This document shows, one piece after another, positions 22,784 through 34,129 of a stretch of DNA of 64,000 nucleotides (positions are counted from its first letter, which is position 1; every line of letters starts with the position of its first letter). The notes beneath the pieces were generated by a model. That model saw nothing but the letters and a program-made list of their open reading frames with translations, was not told where the DNA came from and did no database searches. The DNA is from Salticus scenicus (taxonomy: Eukaryota; Arthropoda; Arachnida; Araneae; Salticidae), in the NCBI GenBank assembly GCA_963930645.1, contig OZ005661.1:194717532-194781531 (forward strand). The letters are read 5' to 3'. The position numbers were made by a program, and so were the translations under genes.

Positions 22784-23261
22784 GCGGTTCTAACACTTGC
22801 TGGGCTTACCTCCTACAATTATTTTTCTTCTTTTTTGCACATCAATATTTTGTGCATCAATTCTCCAGCGATTTCACGGAGCCCCCATCAGGTTATTCAA
22901 TTTCCAGCAGAGGCCATCCTCAAGCAATTGAACCTTTTACGAGGAATCCTTGGCGATTCCATTCCCTGAGAAAACTCCCTCCTGCTATTCCTCCATGCGA
23001 AACAATACTCTGGATATTTCGTCCCTAGTGGGGCCATCATTTTGCTATTCCCCCTTTTCAGTCGATCCTCCGTCAATTACACATCCTTCAGACAATCCTC
23101 CTGCAATTTCACCTCCTGCGGACCATCTTTCGGTGAATTTACATCTAGCGCTCCATAAGGCAACCATTTCACCTCTTGCGGGTCCATAGACACCCATCAG
23201 ACACCATAGGAACATGCAAAGTTTTCACTTTTCTATGTTTCAAGGCTAATAACTTCAAACA
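22784..23261 (+). repeat. module 16, exon-like block
   Basis: Follows CTCTCGTTCAG; many degenerate units; donor degenerated to GTCAATATG. Confidence 0.7.
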
Positions 23262-23554
23262 AGTCAATATGCCAGTTTGAAACTATGTCTCGTTCTTTTT
23301 CTTAAATTTTATGTTTAATTTAGTATTTCGTTTATTTTTCTAGATTATCTGATTGAAATGTTACGAGTACTTTAATTTACCCTTCTTTTCCCGATACACC
23401 AACAATGGAGAATATTTTAAATTTTTTACCTTTAAGTTTTTCCTATTTTTGAACCGTTCAAAATAGTGATAAACCTATGAAATATGTATTGTTAAGAACC
23501 TTCTCCTAAATATTTGTTCAGATTCAAAAAGTAATTATTTAATTTCGTTCATAG

Positions 23555-23712
23555 GCGAATTAATCTCCTGTGGGATCATCTTCCGGTGATTCGACATCCT
23601 GCGGTGTCTTCATCCGCATCATTCGAATCTACCTCCTTCAGGCGATCTTCCTTCGATCCCATCTCCTATGGGCCTTCAGTTCTGAATGTTTCAATGCTCA
23701 TAACTTTTGATA
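23555..23712 (+). repeat. module 17, short exon-like block
   Basis: Follows TTTCGTTCATAG|GCGA. Short form close to the 3' part of module 6 ('gggccttcagttctgaatgtttcaatgct'), with the same very short spacer after it. Confidence 0.7.
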
Positions 23713-23805
23713 TGTGTAACAGTCAGTTTCAATCCATATCTGATTCTTTTCCTTAGATTTTATCTTTAATTTTTTGTACATGTAACTATTTTATCTCATT
23801 CATAG

Positions 23806-24203
23806 GTGAGCTCACCTCCTGCGGGACCATCCTCTGGCTCTTGTTATTTTTTTCAGGCAAGCTTTCGTTGATTCCATCTTATACAGAGCCATCCTCCAGC
23901 CTTCATACCGGGGCCATTTTCAGCTGTTTCCACTTCCTGATGTAACATCCTGCAGCGAATCCACGATGTGAGTGATTTCCCTGACGATTCAACCCCTTAT
24001 GGGGTTAAACTCTGGTGACTCCACAGTTTGCTGGACATCCTCCTTCCATTCTATCTCTTACGGACCATTCTCCGGCGATTCAATCTCTTGCGGCCCATCT
24101 TCCATCGATTCCACATCCAGCTTTGCCAGAGATCGACTTTAGCCACCATATAAACATGACATGTTTCAGTTACACATATTTCAAGGCTAATAATTTTGGA
24201 TAG
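23806..24203 (+). repeat. module 18, exon-like block
   Basis: Follows CTCATTCATAG|GTGAG. Closely similar to modules 7 and 13 (shared 'aagcttccgttgattcca' and 'cgacgattc' order). Donor-like AG|GTGCGTG. Modules 6-7 and 17-18 look like a duplicated pair. Confidence 0.75.
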
Positions 24204-24504
24204 GTGCGTGTTAAACTTTTACATTTTGTTTCTTGTTTTTTTTTTCTTACTTTTTTATCGTAATTTGGTACCTTATTTATTTTTCTGGCTCATCTGGTCC
24301 AAATTTTATGAGTACTTATATTTACTCTACTTTTCCTCCATAAATTTACAATGGAGCGCTTATTAAAATTCTTATCTACAAATTTTTCATAGTTTTAAAC
24401 TGTTTAAATTAAATTTAATGATAAAACAATAAAATATACACTGAGAAAGTTCTCATAAATTTTGTTCAGATTTGTTAAGTATAACTATTTTATCTCATTC
24501 ACAG

Positions 24505-24926
24505 GCTATTCCATTTCCTGCGGATTCATCCTCCTGTGGTTTCACCTCCTGCGGGGCTATTATACGGCGAATTCGACGCCTGCAGTTTATCTCACGGCGA
24601 TTCGACCTCCTGCGGCGCTAGAGTCTCGCGAATACAACTCAATGTCATCATCCTCCAGCGTTGTTATCCTTCGACAAATTCACGTCTTGTGGGTCATCCT
24701 TCAGCTATTCCACATTCTTTTCGGACATTCTCTGGCTATTCCACATATTGCAATGTATCCACCAGCAATTCTGTCTCCTGTAGGCCCATCCTCCGGCTAT
24801 ACCCCTTCCAGCGGTGCCATCCTCCGACGAATCAACCTCCTGAAGGGCTGGAGAACGACATCAGTCACCATAGGAACATGACCTATTTTCAGTTCCCTAT
24901 GCTTCATTCTAATAATTTGGATTCTG
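24505..24926 (+). repeat. module 19, exon-like block
   Basis: Follows CTCATTCACAG|GC; about 12 units; ends TTCTG|GTAAGAGCC. Forward ORFs of 139 and 143 codons cross it in two frames at once, as expected from a stop-poor 31-bp unit. Confidence 0.8.
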
Positions 24927-25057
24927 GTAAGAGCCAGTTACAAACTGTATCTCTTTCTTTATTTTAAACTTTATCTTTACCTGGTTTGTATTCCTAAATT
25001 TAATTCAATTTAAAAGTTACGAGTACTTAAATGTACTTCCTTTTATTACCTTCACAG

Positions 25058-25276
25058 ATTTAACCTCCTTTGGGGTCCTCCACCGACGTTCCAAATGTTA
25101 AATGGTTTATCTATTACGATTTCGTCTTTGCAAGGTTTGTCATCTGGCTAATCCACCTCCTGCGAGGCCATTCTCTGGCGATTCAACATCCTTCGGGGCC
25201 AGAGAGTGACATCGTTCACCATATGAACATGACTTATTTTCAGGCCTCTATGTTTCGAAACTAATAATTTGGACAC
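25058..25276 (+). repeat. module 20, exon-like block
   Basis: Follows CCTTCACAG. The donor-like site has lost three bases (ACACT---AAGTGCC). Confidence 0.75.
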
Positions 25277-25492
25277 TAAGTGCCAGGTACAAATCACATT
25301 TCATTCTTTATTTTAAACTTTATGTACAATTTAGTATCTGGTTTATATTCCTAGCTTATCTGATTTAAATGTTATGAGTACTTAAATTTACTATATTTTA
25401 TCTCTTTAACAAGCTTTTCCATATCTCTCGGGTCAACTCTCCGGCGATACCATTTCTTCAAGTCGTCTGGTGAATCCACCTTCTTCGATGTA

Positions 25493-26055
25493 TTGGGTTG
25501 TTCGGAAAGTCATTTCGTTTTTTCCTTCGAAAATGAAAGACGATTTTCTTATATTGTATAAATATTTTAATTAATTATATATTCTCCACTTTGATCGGTT
25601 TCTTAGCGATCTCACGAGTTGTTATTTGGCCGATTTTCATAAATCAATACTTTATTTTGTCTTCATTAGCACAAACTGGTTTTCTAGAACGTTATGCATC
25701 TTCAACTCAAAATTGCCAGAACAAAATTTGGTAAACCAGTTTTGACAATAGCGTTCTTTAAATTAATTTTCTGTGCACACATCGTATACTTTTTTTCCTT
25801 GTTTGAATAGTATTTTCGCATTTTTGATAGCAAAAACAAAATATGCCGAAAATGTCGCTTCTGATTTTCTTTATTTGATAGGGCACCAATCAAAAACTAT
25901 TGAGCAGAATAAAACGACCTTTTTCACAAGCAAGCCTTGCTATATCAGCTGTCACAATATGTAATGGCAATGCAACTTAAATGTGAAGAAGGTGTGAAAA
26001 AAATACAATTAAGTCCTCTGCTGAGAAAAACGAAATTACTTTCCGAACAACCCAA
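25493..26055 (-). mobile_element. internally deleted mariner element
   Basis: Inverted ends TTGGGTTGTTCGGAAAGTCA at 25493 and its complement ending at 26055, flanked by TA (25491-25492, 26056-26057). 563 bp against about 1.3 kb for a full mariner. Inserted in module 21. Confidence 0.93.
25610..25880 (-). pseudogene. mariner transposase N-terminal remnant
   Basis: On the minus strand, FRHILFLL, then KINLKNAIVKT, and in a neighbouring frame CQNWFTKFCSGNFELKM (25670-25745) match the N-terminal helix-turn-helix region of mariner transposases ('WFxKFxSGNFxL' is characteristic). Further on, ENRPITTREIAKK (~25620) matches the second helix-turn-helix. The whole DD34D catalytic domain is deleted, so only part of the DNA-binding half remains, with frameshifts. 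Not functional. Confidence 0.75.
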
Positions 26056-26360
26056 TATCTTCCGGCGATTACCTCCAGCAGTTCCTTCCTCAAGCGAATC
26101 CTCGACGCAGCCTTCTTCCTGCAGCTGGTCATCTTCCCTGGTGGGACTCCTGCTGCTGGGTGACAATCCTTCTACGACTTATCGACGACTGTTCTCCACG
26201 ATTCCTCCGACGCAACCTTACTGTGACTACTGATCCTGTTCACTCCTCTTAAGGCATCTCCTCACACTCTGCGTTTTGTACATCGTCCGCATAGCGGCTC
26301 TCCTCCTCGGGCGATTCTTTCTGTGCCTTCGACAACGACTGCAGAGCGGTCTGTTAATGA

Positions 26361-26839
26361 CTAAACATCTGAGATACACACTTAAATGACATTTATAGTA
26401 ACAAAAGTTGCATGGGATCCTCTAAAGCTTATTTTCTAATAGGCCATATTAATACATCTTAAAACATAGTTAACGGTCTTACATGTACCATTTATCTTTA
26501 ATTTAAAATTTTTTTAACCTTAAGCACTTGTAAAGTTTCTGCCTAGAGAAAGAGATGGAGTAAAATGCTGCAAGTATACTTTACGCATTGTAATTATATT
26601 TATTTGATCGACACTTAAGATGATCTTTTATAAAGGTAAGGCATTTTTTATTAAATATTTCGTTATGCTCTCACAAAATATTTCTCATTGTTCATACTTT
26701 TCAAATCATAAATTACTTTTCTCTCAAGGTAATTTTCTTATTTATATATTTTAGCTTAAAACTTTTAAATAGGATGTCTTTAAGTCCTGTTATGCCGTCT
26801 GACGTTAATTATACCTTTCCATCTTTTAACGTTTACTTA
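26361..26839. other. AT-rich gap between two minisatellite arrays
   Basis: No ORF or repeat recognised. It separates the 31-bp array from the pyrimidine-rich array. Confidence 0.5.
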
Positions 26840-28920
26840 TCCATACTTCCCGACTACCACTCCTATCCAATCCTCCGAAAATCACATCCCTTTGTTGTTC
26901 TGTCCTCCGATTTTCACTCTTGCTATTTCCCCCACGTTACCTTCTCCTGTTCCGCCCTTCAACGTTCTATCCTCCTACATGCTTTCATCCTATACCACCT
27001 TTCCACATAGACTCCTTTCTTAGCCCTTCGTCGTCAACTTTTTTTCCATCCCTCTGACGACCACCTCACCTGTTCTGCCCTCTGACGACCATACCTCTTT
27101 TTATGCCTTTCGATGACCACCCCTCCTTTTCTGACCTTAGACGACCACCACTTCTGTTCTGGAGTGCACGTCCACCATATTTTCTGACCTCTCACGATTA
27201 CACCATCTTTTCTGTGCTCCGACGACTGCCATTTTTTATGCCCTCAGATGTCCACCCCTCCTTTTCTGAGATCTGACATCCATCCTTCATTATTTCCCAC
27301 ATTCACCATTCCTTTTCTGCCCTCTACGACCGCCTCTCCTTTTCTGCCTTCCCACGTCCACTCATCGTGTTCCGCCCTCCGACGATCACGAGTCCGGTTT
27401 TAGCCTACCGAATGCACCCCTCTTATTTTGCCCTCAAATATCCACCCCTCTTTTGTGCGATCAGACCCCCCACTCCTCCTCTACCCGCCAAAGTCACCAC
27501 TCCTTTTCTGCCTCTACGACCACCACTCTTTTTCTGCCCTCTACGACCACCACTCATTTTCTGCCTTCCCACATCAACTTCTCCTTTTCTGTCTTCCCAC
27601 ATCCACCTCTACTTTTTCTGCCCTCCCACGTCCACTCCTCGTGTTCCGCCCTCCCGCGACCACTCGTTCTTTTTCAGTCCTCTGATGTCACCCCTCCTTT
27701 TTTGCCATCAGATACCCACCCCTCCTTCTCTACCCTCCCAAGTTAATCACTCCTTCTCTACCCTCTACGACCACCTCTCTTTTCCTGCCTTCCCACATCC
27801 ATCTCTCTTTTCCTGCCTTCCCACATCCAACTCTACTTTTCTACCCTTCCACGTCCACTCCTCGTGTCCAGCCCTTCCATGACCATGCGTCTGTTTTCAG
27901 CCCTCCGATGTCACCCCTCCTATTCTTCCCTCAAATGTCCACCTCTCCTTCTCTGCCCTCTATGACCACGTCTCCTTTTCAGCCTTCCCGTATCCATTTC
28001 TACTTTCTGCACTCCCACATCAACTATCCGCGTTCCGCTCTCGCACGACTAGACTACGCCTCCGTTTTAAGCCCTCCAATATCATCCCTTCCATTCTGCC
28101 TCCAATGTCCACCCCTTCTTTTCTGACCGTCAGTGCCCACCCCTCCTTTTTGACCGTCTGTGTCCACCCCTCCTCTTTGACCGTCTGTGTCCACCACACC
28201 TTTTTGTCCCCAGGTGTCCACTACTACATATTTACCCTCCCACTTTCACTCCTCCTTTTCAGCCCTCCCACGTCCACTTCTCCTTTTCTGACCTCCTACG
28301 ACCACGCGTCCATTTTCAGCCCTCTCATGTCACCCCTCCTTTTCTGCTATCAGACACCCACCCCTCCTTCTCCACCCTTCCAATTTCACCACTCCTTCTC
28401 TACCCTCTACGACCACCTCTTCTTTCCTGCCTTATCACATCCATCACTCTTTTCTGCCTTCCTACATCCAACTCTACTTTTTCTACCCACCCACGTCCAC
28501 TCCTCGTGTTCAGCCCTTCCACGACCATGCGTCTGTTTTCAGCCCTCCAATGTCACCCCTCCTATTCTGCCCTCAAATGTACATCCCTACATCTCAGCCC
28601 TCTACGAAGACCACTCCTTTTCAGCCTTCCCACATCCATTTCTACTTTCTGCACTCCCACATCCACTATTCGCGTTCCGCCCTCCCACGACTACGCCTCC
28701 GTTTTAAGCTCTCCAATGTCCACCATTCTTTTCTGACCGCCAGTGCCCACCTCTCCTTTTTGACTACCAGTATCCACCATTCCTTTTCTGTGCACAGATG
28801 TCCACCTCTTCTTATTTACCCTCCCACATTCACTCTTCCTTTTAACCCTCCCACGTCCACTTCTCCTTTTCTGTCCTCCCACGTCCACACTTCCTTTTCT
28901 GCGCTTCGACGTCGAATCCC
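26840..28920 (+). repeat. pyrimidine-rich 28-29 bp minisatellite with higher-order repeats
   Basis: Units approximate TCTGCCCTCCCACGTCCACT followed by CCTCCTTT, for example successive units at 27513-27570. A longer-range copy of about 640 bp is visible: 27683 onward closely matches 28325 onward ('atgtcacccctcctttt', then 'cacccacccctccttct', then 'accctctacgaccacctct'). Forward ORFs of 171 and 200 codons exist (27367-27882, 28105-28707) but read as simple Pro/Ser/Phe repeats in several frames at once and have no start context or splice pattern, so they are not called as genes. Confidence 0.88.
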
Positions 28921-28981
28921 CATTCCATCCCACTGACGACATCTGAAAATTTTCCTCTTCCGACAACACCTTTGAGACAAA

Positions 28982-29217
28982 GGGCGCATTCGAAAGTATT
29001 TCCCGGTCACTTCCCGAGTTAGGAAATGACGTCACGCGGGAAGTTCGGGAAATCAGAACTACCATATAGGAGCCATGTTTGTTCATATATTTGTTTCTCG
29101 GGAAGATGAGATGTGTACGGAAGTAGTTATATCTCGGTCATTTTTCGTAAGGCTCCTATATGGTAGTTCTAATTTCCCGACTCGGGAAGTGACCGGGAAA
29201 TACTTTCGAATGCGCCC
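28982..29217. mobile_element. 236-bp foldback MITE
   Basis: Inverted arms of about 70-90 bp from GGGCGCATTCGAAAGTATTT on the left, with the complement ending at 29217. The left arm has an extra ~20-bp GACGTCACGCGGGAAG segment. No clear target duplication, so the superfamily is undetermined. It sits exactly at the end of the pyrimidine-rich array. Confidence 0.88.
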
Positions 29218-31008
29218 AAGCTGTCGACTTCCAGCAGAAGGTTTAGAGAGATATGTAAATTGCCCTGTGGGTGGAAATGAACTGATAGGCTTGGCTTGGT
29301 CAAATAGGCAGATTCCGTCTAGTGGCTACCAACAGAAAATTATCTCGAATTGGATTAGCAATTTTGACCATTTACTTCATTACACTTATATTAAATTTGA
29401 AAATAGTCATCGGAAATTGAAACCCTGTCTTCTGTTAAATCAAGTTGCTTTTTATACTTAATTTTATAGTGCAGCTGACACAAACTAAAAGGTTTAGCAT
29501 TTTAAGCATAAGTTCTCTTATTTTGTTTAACTGTTTTACATTTAATTTCACTAAGAGTTACACAAGTGCAATCATTATTAAATTTTCTTTTTAAAGTAAA
29601 CATTTTAAATCATAAAGCAATTAAAGACAGCTTTTCTATATGTGTTTTAGAAACGCCAAACTATATTTAATAATCAACGTGATTTTTTTATGTGCAAAGG
29701 CCTTGATTTCAAGTACTGAATTGTATATGCCGACATTTGCATCCATTAACGTTATTTGTTAGTTTTTTAACAAGGTAAAATTTTTGTTTATAAAAATGGT
29801 ACTTTAAAATTTTGCATTCAGTTTGTTACATACCTATTAAAATTTACATTCGCAAAGATTTTTTTTTCTTTCTAGTATATCAAACTGCAAAATAATTTTG
29901 TTTTTAGTTGTTTTTGTTTTTAATTTTTTGTCAAAGTGCAATTTAATAACAATAATATGGCTATAGTTAATACTGGGCTGTTATTAATATTCTGTTAAAA
30001 TGTTACTTTTTTCCATATTCAAATTTTTTAGACTTTTCTGAACTTCCAAGTAAATAGTAGTAGATTTTCCAGTCAACAAAAATTGACTTTTAAAGGCTGT
30101 ATCAGGATTGTAAATCGATGTATTACTGCATTAGGCTTTATACTATGTATAAAATCCTAGTATATTACGCATAAAATTGTGATTTTTTTTCTGATTATTA
30201 ATATTTGTAAGATAGTAATTGCAGATAATTTAATTACAGTCTTTAAATAAGAGAATTTTTATGTGAGGGGAATATTTATTTAAAATATGTATTTTGTCCT
30301 TTCCACATTATTATATTTTAATATATGATTTTTATTTCCCCTTTTATATTTTTCTATTATTGGTAGTTAAATAGTTCAACTCTAAAATGCAACTTATTTT
30401 ACCATTGGATTGCTAATGGTTATTTATTCTTTCATTATCTGTTTAATTTTATTATTTTGGAAAAATACATTTGTCGTTTATTAAAAATAAATAAATAAAA
30501 TTACCATGCATCAGTTTATCCCTCTAGACTTAAGAGGAAATATGCTTGTAAAGTAAAAACAAGATAAATTATTTGCATTTCTGTATCATTTCTATTGATA
30601 TGCATATCAATGGAAAACGTTAGCTGTAGTGTTTTGTAAAATACCTTATTTGAATGTAGATGCACAGGTATGTGTGCCCTTTAAAAATCAGCCAGTTGTT
30701 AAATGGTTACTTGTAGAAGAAATCAACTTTGAAGTGAAAAGTACGCAAAAATGTATTTATTTTAATGATTAAAGTACTTATATTTTGGGGTCTGTTTTAT
30801 TTCATATTATAGATTTATAAATCGCACCCCGGCAAGAAAAGTGACTAAAGTCACAAAATGGAAATTTTTAAATATTAAGTCATTCAAAAATATGTAAAAA
30901 TATATGTAAAATAAATAACAGATTTGAATATACTAATATTTCTAACAAGGAAATATTCAAAAGTTGTCGTCTTCAAAAAGTATTGGAAAAAAAACATATG
31001 TCATACTA
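29218..31008. other. AT-rich intergenic DNA, no gene seen
   Basis: No coding sequence or matched repeat. The sequence is of rather even composition without long microsatellites. Confidence 0.5.
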
Positions 31009-31302
31009 CTCTTCATAAAACACCAGAAAGTGAAAAAAATATCGGCTGAAATGAATTAGAGACCACAAAAATTTATCAAATGTAAGCGTTTTTGGTGATT
31101 TAGCGCTGTTAGGCTGTAAGTTCGCTAGCACCGAGATTGCCGTGTACGAACAGAACCTTGTTTTGCTTCTCCGCAAAGTACTCAAAAAAATCAATTGCCT
31201 AACAGTGTGAAATTGCCAAATAGGCTTAATTTTGACAATTTTTGTGGTCGCTGTAATTAATTTCAGCCGATAATTTTTCACTTTCTGGTGTTTTATGAAG
31301 AG
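31009..31302. mobile_element. 294-bp Tc1/mariner-type MITE
   Basis: Inverted arms CTCTTCATAAAACACCAGAA and complement, about 80 bp long with few mismatches (including 'tatcggctgaaat'), flanked by TA. The middle is unrelated unique sequence. Confidence 0.88.
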
Positions 31303-32641
31303 TAGAATCATGTGTATATATATATATATATATATATTTGAAGACACCTTTTGAATGTAAGGGTAGTTGAATCAATTTATTGCAGAATATTTCATATATT
31401 ATACTTATTTAATAAGCTAATTTTTCCAAATATTGCATTTTTGATACACTTTTCTTGCCAATCTGCGAAAAGCACACGATGATTAAAAATAAGAGATATT
31501 AAAATCAAAATGTATTTAGCTGAAGATTTGAAATTATATTCATAAAATATTTAAAAGCCACAGTATTATTAAACAAATTTACAATATAGTTAATTGAAAC
31601 ACATGTTAAAAGAAAAAAAGAACTATGAAGAACTGTGACCAAGTGTACTGAAAATTCGAGAATTGTCTCTAATAAATAATAATTTTTCCAAGTTTTGTTC
31701 CAAGGAAAATACTTTTCATAATTATTAACATTTCGTCTTCATTTTTGTTAGCATAAACTACACCTCCGCAATTTATAATTGTAGCACATTTAAAAACTAA
31801 CATTTTAGCCCTTTGCAGTTCATTGTCCAGTGATACTACATACCGTTTTACGGTTAAATGGGTTCAACTGGCCAGTGAACCGAAAAGGTTCGGAGATACC
31901 CTAATATGGTCCCCATATGAATCGCTGATTGTAGAAAGGAGGCAGGTTACAAAGACCTCATTTTACAGGAGTCACAAAATAAGTGTGTATACCAATTTTA
32001 CGTGAACTTAAAATTCAAAAAAAATACGCAGTTTTTTTAAATGCTACCCTTATGACAAACACCACATTTTAATTAAAATTCAATAATTCAAGAGTGGATG
32101 TATATTAACGGAAAATATTTCTGGGAACTGTGGACATGTCCCTTTCAGCAATCAGTGATTCATATAATAAACGCATCATTGTATATTTGAAAGTTATAAG
32201 CAAAGTTTCAGATTTTTTTCATTGTCTTCATGTATTCATTAACTACTGTATTCATTATAAGAAATTCAAAAAATTGATAGTATAAGGACCAAATTAGGTT
32301 ACATTTTAACATGAAAAAAAAAATCTTACGTTATTGCTTACGCTAAACAAATAAAAATTAAAATTGTAATAATTATGTTAAATGACTTTCTTGTGAAATT
32401 TATAAAAAACTTTATCAAAATAAAACATTATTCTCAAAAATTAAGTACATATGGATTAAGTAAGTTTTTAGATAAAGGATGAGTTAAAAAAAATTACGCT
32501 AGTTAATATAAAAAATAGAAAAAATAACCTACCGTTAATGTTAAAATTTCAGTATGTTAAATGAAACATACAAAGAATTTTGAGAAGTATGATCTTATTA
32601 TACAATGCGTCCCTCTGATATTACGACGTATAAACAAAGTA
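31303..32641. other. AT-rich DNA, no gene seen
   Basis: Contains a (TA)n tract at 31316-31338. A 60-codon frame at 31823-32005 has no recognisable motif. Nothing else supported. Confidence 0.5.
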
Positions 32642-32698
32642 TAGGGTGTCCCAAAATTAACACAAGATTTGAATTATAAAAAAAGTAGTTTTTTCTTT

Positions 32699-32732
<34 letters not shown>

Positions 32733-32987
32733 CGTAAAATATACAGGATAGGGTTATGTATGGAATAACACATAGGGTAAATGCCTCCACGACTTTGCTG
32801 GCACATATGCACTCTTCGACATTTTCCATGGCTATTTTGCATAAATGCAGCTGAATTTTGTTAATACAGCGTTGAATTTCATCCTTCATCAATTCACTCG
32901 TGCTTGTGGACTTGATGGCATGGACCTTTGACTTCAAATAACCACATAAAAAGAAATTCATTGGTGTTAAATTACACGATCTAGAGA

Positions 32988-33214
32988 TAGGCTAACCAGA
33001 TCAAAGTACCTTTATAATAGAGAAGCATTAAAAATTGCTACAATAATCAAATCATGGATGTATTTCTTCATTTGTAATAAAGAAGGACTAAAAATAAAGT
33101 GTTATTGATTAATAATTTAGTTTATACAAATTTTTAAAACTTAGAAAAATATCTAAAAAAAAAAAAAGGCCGTCCCCATTTGTCCCCAGAAAATGGGGAC
33201 GTTTGGTCAGTATT
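32988..33214. mobile_element. hAT MITE, copy 1
   Basis: 227 bp with ends TAGGCTAACC and GGTCAGTATT and an 8-bp duplication TCTAGAGA (32980-32987, 33215-33222). Almost identical to 34771-34999. Contains an A-run followed by a GGCCGTCCCCATTTGTCCCC hairpin-like motif. Confidence 0.92.
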
Positions 33215-33252
33215 TCTAGAGAATCAAATCTTATCACGAAAACGACAGAGTA

Positions 33253-33465
33253 CAGTCGGTAACAAAAGTCTCCGAACACTAGCAAAAATTCCTGCATAAA
33301 AAAAGTACACTTAATACATATTTGTTAAATAAATCCTTGTCGAATCCTGTTCTTATTCTGTCTAAAAAGAGGATTCGACAACGATTTTTTTTTTAACTGT
33401 ATTAAGTGTACCTTTTTTTATATAGGAATTTTTGCTAGTGTTCGGAGACTTTTTTTTACTGACTG
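33253..33465. mobile_element. 213-bp palindromic MITE, copy M1
   Basis: CAGTCGGTAACAAAAGTCTC to its complement ...GACTG, TA on both sides. The two arms are near-perfect complements around a centre near 33360. Nested in the mariner-like element. Confidence 0.93.
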
Positions 33466-33935
33466 TACACGGGCAGGAAATGTCTCACGTGCTAATTGAA
33501 TTATTTCCCGGGCTGTATTGCATGTGGCACCGTCTAATGCTCCATTTTTACTAACCCTAAACTATCAGCTGTCAAAAGGATTTTTTAATAGGGTTTCCAA
33601 AACTTTACTGCATGAGTGATGGCAAATTCAAATCTTGCGTTAATTTTGGGACACCCTATACTTTCTCTAATTCTGAATACGCTTTAAACACTTTTTTTTC
33701 TCTCTCTTTTAACTAAAGCTGTGAAATAGTGGAAAAGATTATTTAGTTTTTATAAATATATAAATTCATGGAATTTGTAATTTATTTATTAACGTCGCAA
33801 TTGATTAGTGCCAAAGTTATGAAATTAACATGCAATCTCAATTTTAATCTTACATTGAGGGGATAGTTTTCCCGTTTCCATTAAACTTGGTAGTATTTAT
33901 AAAATTAACAGGGTGGATATTGCATTCAGTATTAA

Positions 33936-34129
33936 CCCTTTACGGTCCAATAGTACTGAAAACCTCATTTCGGTTGAATATGTGCAGTCCCACTAGACAA
34001 ATGTTCCTAAAGTGATAAGCAATCTTGTGGCAAAGATGCCATATTCAAAAACTTTACGATCCCTTGGGCAGTGTACATTTTCAACCGAAATGCGATGACC
34101 AGTAACACTGGACATAAAAGCGTGAAGGG
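33936..34129. mobile_element. 194-bp piggyBac-like MITE
   Basis: Starts CCCTTTACGG directly after TTAA (33932-33935) and ends CGTGAAGGG followed by TTAG, a decayed TTAA. Subterminal inverse blocks ATTTCGGTTGAA / TTCAACCGAAAT support a foldback. TTAA plus CCC ends is the piggyBac signature. Confidence 0.8.

Larger units (their letters stand above)
7379..26360 (+). repeat. composite array of ~21 exon-like 31-bp-repeat modules
   Basis: Each module has three parts. (1) A block of degenerate 31-bp units with approximate consensus GATTCCACCTCCTGCGGGGC then CATCCTCCGGC; spacing is exactly 31 at 7803, 7834, 7865 and 7896. (2) A shared tail running from GGAGAGCGACATCAGCCACC through TTTCAAGGCTAATAATTTCGG. 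(3) An AT-rich spacer that usually opens with GTAAGTGCCAG-like sequence and closes with TTTTATCTCGTTCATAG or CTCGTTTACAG just before the next GCGATTCC. Those edges match metazoan 5' and 3' splice sites in the same orientation across the array. 31 is not a multiple of three, and the consensus unit has no stop in any of six frames, so the ORFs of up to about 150 codons on both strands are expected by-products. Function is unknown: satellite-like, noncoding repeated-exon RNA and decayed multi-exon gene are all possible. Confidence 0.85.
25414..26360 (+). repeat. module 21, last exon-like block, split by mariner
   Basis: Units at 25414-25490 resume at 26058 after the mariner. The last units to 26360 are more diverged (CTCCTCGGGCGATTC near 26310), and the tail is absent, so the array ends here. 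Confidence 0.7.
32727..33590 (-). pseudogene. mariner-like transposase C-terminal half, interrupted twice
   Basis: Minus strand, in order: GATCNTAREIIQLARETFPA at 33470-33545, an insertion, a short piece at 33215-33250, a second insertion, then RSCNLTPMNFFLCGYLKSKV at about 32925-32985 and ELMKDEIQRCINKIQLHLC, CRRVHMCQQSRGG down to 32780. The order matches the catalytic-core C-terminus of a common arthropod mariner-like transposase group, where the 'RSxDLTPLDFFLWGYLK' block carries the last catalytic Asp. Here that position is Asn, so the copy would be inactive even without the insertions. The N-terminal half is absent. Confidence 0.82.
32642..33658 (-). mobile_element. decayed mariner-like element with two nested MITEs
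   Basis: Inverted ends TAGGGTGTCCCAAAATTAAC (32642) and complement ending 33658, flanked by TA. It contains a transposase pseudogene, a hAT MITE (32988-33214) and a palindromic MITE (33253-33465). Removing these leaves about 575 bp, so it was already truncated internally. Confidence 0.88.

Noticed and set aside
27367..28707. Forward ORFs of 171 and 200 codons as a Pro/Ser/Phe-rich structural or silk-like protein
   Set aside because: They lie inside a 28-29 bp minisatellite, several frames are open together, the unit length is not a multiple of three, and there is no promoter, signal peptide or conserved motif.
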